A DNA stretch of 40,673 nt from an uncultured Clostridia bacterium. GTDB taxonomy: Bacteria > Bacillota > Clostridia > Oscillospirales > Acutalibacteraceae. Made by a program: the position numbers and the translations under genes. The stretch covers positions 1 through 40,673 of the forward strand of contig CANQXE010000020.1 of NCBI GenBank assembly GCA_947627725.1, written 5' to 3'. Of the stretch, positions 40,636 through 40,673 are shown piece after piece. The notes under the pieces were generated by a model that saw only the letters and a program-made list of their open reading frames with translations, ran no database searches and was not told the DNA's origin. The first letter of the stretch is position 1. Each line of letters starts with the position of its first letter.

Positions 40636-40673
40636 CGTCAGAATTTTAATCATTTCTGACCAAAATTCTGACG
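40636..40673. repeat. 12-bp inverted repeat at the window edge
   Basis: CGTCAGAATTTT and AAAATTCTGACG are perfect and 14 bases apart. It could be an operator, an iteron pair or a terminator; the sequence beyond the edge is needed to tell. Confidence 0.5.

Noticed and set aside
1-40673. CRISPR array
   Set aside because: No regularly spaced repeats with unique spacers and no cas genes were seen.

Overview
The window reads as a mobile, AT-rich stretch of a gut-type Firmicute, most likely a Clostridia member (Ruminococcus / Oscillospiraceae-like). The reasons are the low GC, strong GGAGG ribosome binding sites, an agr-type peptide quorum-sensing locus, a Gram-positive T-box leader and several small gene families (DUF4314, DUF6075-like, PRiA4b ORF-3-like) that are common in integrative elements of these bacteria. 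No rRNA, CRISPR array or complete tRNA gene was found.

Layout. (1) 1-7.3 kb is element backbone: a small conserved protein, an ArdA-like anti-restriction protein, a BRO-type antirepressor, an orphan cytosine-5 DNA methyltransferase, DUF4314 and DUF6075-like proteins, a sigma-like region-4 protein, and two divergent helix-turn-helix regulators around an operator. (2) 7.4-10.4 kb is an agr locus on the minus strand (agrA-agrC-agrB-agrD). It includes a 49-residue agrD gene and an agrA interrupted by one in-frame TAG. (3) 10.4-30.1 kb is a very AT-rich minus-strand biosynthetic cluster. In transcription order it encodes a C39/BtrH-like protein, two ABC exporters, a second C39/BtrH-like protein, a radical SAM/SPASM protein, a thymidylate-kinase-like protein, a histidine-phosphatase/kinase fusion, a B12-type radical SAM protein, an FkbM methyltransferase, a CMP-sugar-type cytidylyltransferase, a GT-B glycosyltransferase, a DRE-TIM aldolase, a prolyl-tRNA synthetase behind a proline T-box, a nucleotidyltransferase, an amino acid:[carrier protein] ligase-like protein and an acyl carrier protein. 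(4) 30.4-35.7 kb holds a possible ADP-ribosyltransferase-fold protein, a decayed PRiA4b ORF-3 gene and a likely defence pair (DUF4062 protein plus NACHT-pentapeptide protein). (5) At 35.9 kb is the 3' half of a tRNA-Gln(CUG), an attachment-site remnant. (6) 36-40.7 kb looks like the start of a second integrative element: an AlbA_2 protein, a tyrosine recombinase, an excisionase-like protein, a ribbon-helix-helix protein, a probable transfer or replication intergenic region and a replication-type helix-turn-helix protein.

The main discovery candidate is the block at 7.4-30.3 kb. It is bounded by two nearly identical 32-bp direct repeats (31/32 identical, exactly 22,900 bp apart) that also carry 21-bp-period GTT half-sites like those upstream of agrA. 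My inference is a quorum-controlled pathway for a small secreted compound: an amino acid is activated and loaded on a carrier protein, a CMP-activated acidic sugar is made and transferred, radical SAM enzymes modify the scaffold, and paired ABC exporters secrete it. The extra prolyl-tRNA synthetase would be a self-resistance copy, which would make the host enzyme a possible target. The chemistry and product are not proven by sequence alone, and the agrA stop codon suggests this copy may be switched off or depend on readthrough.
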